Origin: an uncultured Acidobacteriota bacterium
GTDB lineage: Bacteria > Acidobacteriota > Terriglobia > Bryobacterales > Bryobacteraceae
DNA length: 8,488 bases
Direction of reading: 5' to 3'
NCBI GenBank assembly: GCA_937952345.1
Contig: CALFYN010000135.1
Span: 1-8,488, forward strand
The position numbers and the translations under genes are program-made. A model generated the notes under the pieces. The model made no database searches, was not told the DNA's origin, and saw only the letters and a program-made list of their open reading frames with translations. Below, in pieces: positions 6,068-8,488 of this stretch; within the stretch, counting starts at the first letter, position 1; each line of letters begins with the position of its first letter.

Positions 6068-8488
6068 TTAGTAAGTGATTCTCAATCCGAACTGAATCTG
6101 CCGGCTCGAAGTCACTGTGTTGCGGATACGGCCCAGTGACCCCAGCGGTGCTTCATTATCCGCCGCTCCCGTGAAAGCCGTCAAGCTGGGTACGCCGAAA
6201 TTGGCCCGGTTCAAGAGATTAAACATTTCCGCTCGAAATTGTACGTTGCCCGATTCCCCCAGCTTCCTCCACTTCGTGTTCTTGAACAACGCGAAGTCCA
6301 CATTGCGCAGATTCGGCCCGATGAGGGCTCCACGGCCGAGATTGCCGAGAGTGCCCGCCGCCGGCAACACGAACGCCGCCGGGTCAAAGTAGCGTGCCGG
6401 ATTCCCCGTCACAGCGCTCTGATGCGTGAACCCCGGCGCCATGCTCGGGCGGTCCGGTCCCAATCCCGGCCCCAGCGACGGAGCCCACTGCGAGCGCGAG
6501 CGGTTGCGCGCCACAAACAACGTCAGCGGATTGCCGCTCCGCAGGGACGAAATCCCCGCCACTTCCCATCCATCGAATAACGCCTTGGTCACGCCCTGCA
6601 GGTTCTTCCCGAAAGGCAGCGTCCAGATGGAGTTGATCACCCAGTTGTGTTTGGCATGATAATCGGCCAGCCCCTTGTTGTACTGGAACCCCTCGTATTC
6701 CGGCATGGCCGATGTCGTGCCGTTGGTGCCGTCGGAAAAGAACGTCGATGCCTGTGTCGTGTCGATATTCCGCGAGAACGTGTAGCTCGATTGCAGGCTG
6801 AAACCGGAACTCCAGCGCTTCCGCACTTCCGTCACCATCGCGTTGTACCAGGAGTTCCCGTCGCTCTTCTTCAATTCGATGGTGGAAAAGGCTGGGTTTT
6901 GCCGCGGAGCTCCCACCGGAAAGAACAGCGTTCCATCCGGCAAGCGCGTGGGAATGGCCGTATTCACATCGGCGCTGCGCAGCAGATGAATGCCGCGCGC
7001 TCCCGCGTATCCCAGCGTCAACACCGAATCGAACGGCAACTTCTGCTGCACGTTCAGATTCCACTGGTGCACGTTCGGATTTTTCAGATTCCACTCCACC
7101 GGGCGGATCGTATTCCCGATCCCCCGGTCGAAGGGAGGCACCGGGAACGTCGGGTTAGCAATGCTCAGACGCGGAGTTGCCGGCGGATTCGTCACCGTGA
7201 CGATGAGGTTCTGCTGGTTGTTCGTGTTGAAAAAGATGCCGTATCCGCCGCGCAATGAAGTGTTGCCATTCCCCGAGGCGTCCCAGGCAAAACCAAATCG
7301 AGGCGAAATGTTTTTATACGTCGGGTTCTGATACAGCGGCCCCACCGTCGGCGCCGGATCGCTCAGCCGGATCAGCGCCGAATCGCGCCCGTACAGATCC
7401 ACCGGCATAGTCTGGAATTCATAGCGCAACCCCAGATTGATGCTCAGCCGCGGCTGCACGCGCCAGTTGTCCTGTGCGTAGAAAGCCGTCGTGAAGAATC
7501 GCCAATACCGGTCTAACGCCCCTTTCGGATCGAGGCCGATGAACCGCTGCGGCCTGTTTTGCAGGAAGTCTGTAATGCCCCCGAAACTGAAGATGCCAAG
7601 TGCGAATGTCGGGTTCACCATGTTGTCCTGGTAGCGCTCCACCAGTGCCCCTACTTTCAGCAGGTGCTTGCCGCGCGTAAGCGCCAGGCCATCTTCCAGT
7701 CCGAATACGTTCTGCGTCAGCTTCACATTCACCGAGGTTTGCGGTCCGAACCGTCCTGGAATGCCTCCAATGTCAATTCCGCCCATGATGTCTCTGCCTG
7801 GTACGAAACTGGGCAACTGCGGCTGGAGCAGGCTCTGCACGTCCTGCCCGATGCACGTCCGCGAAAACCCGGCGCGCAGCGTATTGAGCGTCCCCGATCC
7901 GAAAACATGGCGATGCTCCGCTGTCACAAACTGGTTGCGCGAAGCGAAGGTGCGCGGGAACTGCGGATAATCCGTGGGCAAGTACTGTTCGGCATCGTCA
8001 AACGTGTAGCGGACGAAGAACTGACTCATGTCGCTGATGTTGTGGTCAAACCGCCCCTGCCCAAAATTCTGATCGAGCATTTGCTTGAAACGGAAGAGGT
8101 GTTCGCCCAGCCCAAGGCCCGCGGCAGGCCTTCCCGGAGTGGGCAGCGGATACGCATCCAGGTATGGACGGATGACGGAGTTTACCGCCACGATCTGCCC
8201 GCTACGCGCCCGCTCATCCGGCACGATCGTCAGGATGCTTCGCCCTTTGCGCTCGCGCAGCGTCTCGTAGCCGAGGAAGTAGAACGACTTGTCCTTCCGA
8301 ATCGCACCGCCGATGGTGGCCGCCACCTGGTGCCGTTTGAACTCCGGCTTGGCGTCGTCAAAGTAATCCCGCGCGTCGATATTGTCGTTGCGGTGCAAGT
8401 AAACCAGACTTCCATGCACCTCGTTCGAGCCGGATTTCGTCAGCGCATTGAACTGCCCCCCGGAATTGCGCCCGAACTCCGCGCTGTA
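6068..8488 (-). CDS. Second Oar-like TonB-dependent receptor, 5' end outside window
   Basis: The frame is open to the last base of the window, so 806 residues plus stop are visible and the N-terminus is missing; comparison with the first receptor suggests about 215 residues are absent (signal peptide, carboxypeptidase-regulatory-like domain and most of the plug). The visible part opens with the end of the plug: YSAEFGRNSGGQFNALTKSG, parallel to FSAETGRMAGG...KSG in the other receptor, followed by SLVYLHRNDNIDARDYFD. Barrel landmarks include YFLGYETLRER, AYPLPTPG, NISPRFGFAWD, LRGGYGIFFN and near the end FRAEMFNLLNRANFG; the protein ends in tyrosine, fitting an outer-membrane barrel. It is clearly homologous to but not a recent copy of the first receptor, and lacks its two cysteine pairs. 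It is the upstream gene of a likely transcript with the DMT-like and Nudix genes. An internal GTG at 8417-8419 should not be taken as the start. Cargo unknown. Confidence 0.92.
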   Translation of the reverse strand, partial: YSAEFGRNSGGQFNALTKSGSNEVHGSLVYLHRNDNIDARDYFDDAKPEFKRHQVAATIGGAIRKDKSFYFLGYETLRERKGRSILTIVPDERARSGQIVAVNSVIRPYLDAYPLPTPGRPAAGLGLGEHLFRFKQMLDQNFGQGRFDHNISDMSQFFVRYTFDDAEQYLPTDYPQFPRTFASRNQFVTAEHRHVFGSGTLNTLRAGFSRTCIGQDVQSLLQPQLPSFVPGRDIMGGIDIGGIPGRFGPQTSVNVKLTQNVFGLEDGLALTRGKHLLKVGALVERYQDNMVNPTFALGIFSFGGITDFLQNRPQRFIGLDPKGALDRYWRFFTTAFYAQDNWRVQPRLSINLGLRYEFQTMPVDLYGRDSALIRLSDPAPTVGPLYQNPTYKNISPRFGFAWDASGNGNTSLRGGYGIFFNTNNQQNLIVTVTNPPATPRLSIANPTFPVPPFDRGIGNTIRPVEWNLKNPNVHQWNLNVQQKLPFDSVLTLGYAGARGIHLLRSADVNTAIPTRLPDGTLFFPVGAPRQNPAFSTIELKKSDGNSWYNAMVTEVRKRWSSGFSLQSSYTFSRNIDTTQASTFFSDGTNGTTSAMPEYEGFQYNKGLADYHAKHNWVINSIWTLPFGKNLQGVTKALFDGWEVAGISSLRSGNPLTLFVARNRSRSQWAPSLGPGLGPDRPSMAPGFTHQSAVTGNPARYFDPAAFVLPAAGTLGNLGRGALIGPNLRNVDFALFKNTKWRKLGESGNVQFRAEMFNLLNRANFGVPSLTAFTGAADNEAPLGSLGRIRNTVTSSRQIQFGLRITY

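Noticed and set aside
6384..7094. A 236-codon open frame on the - strand within the second receptor gene
   Set aside because: It is a shifted frame of the receptor coding sequence with no coherent domain.
8417..8419. GTG as the start of the second receptor
   Set aside because: The frame continues upstream to the window edge with conserved plug sequence, so this is an internal valine codon.

Overview
The window looks like chromosomal DNA from an Acidobacteriota bacterium, most likely of the Bryobacterales/Solibacter type. This is inferred from the moderately high GC content, from two very large Oar-like TonB-dependent receptors (a family greatly expanded in that phylum), and from an RND pump of the 'KKNGILQID' subtype. 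No rRNA, tRNA, CRISPR array, insertion sequence or phage gene was seen. Coding density is high, and no gene-free stretch is longer than about 105 bases.

Left part, + strand: the C-terminal end of an RND multidrug-efflux permease (1-582) is followed by a 104-base gap. That gap holds the best regulatory signal in the window: a perfect TATAAT -10 box embedded in nested ATCGAA/TTCGAT inverted repeats, then a strong Shine-Dalgarno sequence. It drives a complete 1120-residue Oar-like outer-membrane receptor (687-4049) that probably starts at TTG. Seventy bases later comes a complete AraD1/GguC-type protein (4120-5115), a relative of the fumarylacetoacetase fold associated with sugar-acid catabolism.

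Right part, - strand: three tightly packed genes read towards the centre. They are a second Oar-like receptor (6068-8488, 5' end outside the window), a 154-residue five-helix EamA/DMT-like membrane protein (5599-6063) and a YfcD-like Nudix hydrolase (5102-5596). Gaps of 4 and 2 bases imply one transcript and coupled translation. The Nudix gene converges on the AraD1 gene with a 14-base tail-to-tail overlap.

Functionally this is an envelope and uptake region: two outer-membrane receptors, one inner-membrane efflux pump, one small inner-membrane protein and two cytosolic enzymes. No single pathway links them from sequence alone. I did not find convincing evidence of a wholly new system. The best candidates for follow-up are the palindromic promoter of the first receptor and the receptor / small DMT / Nudix cassette.
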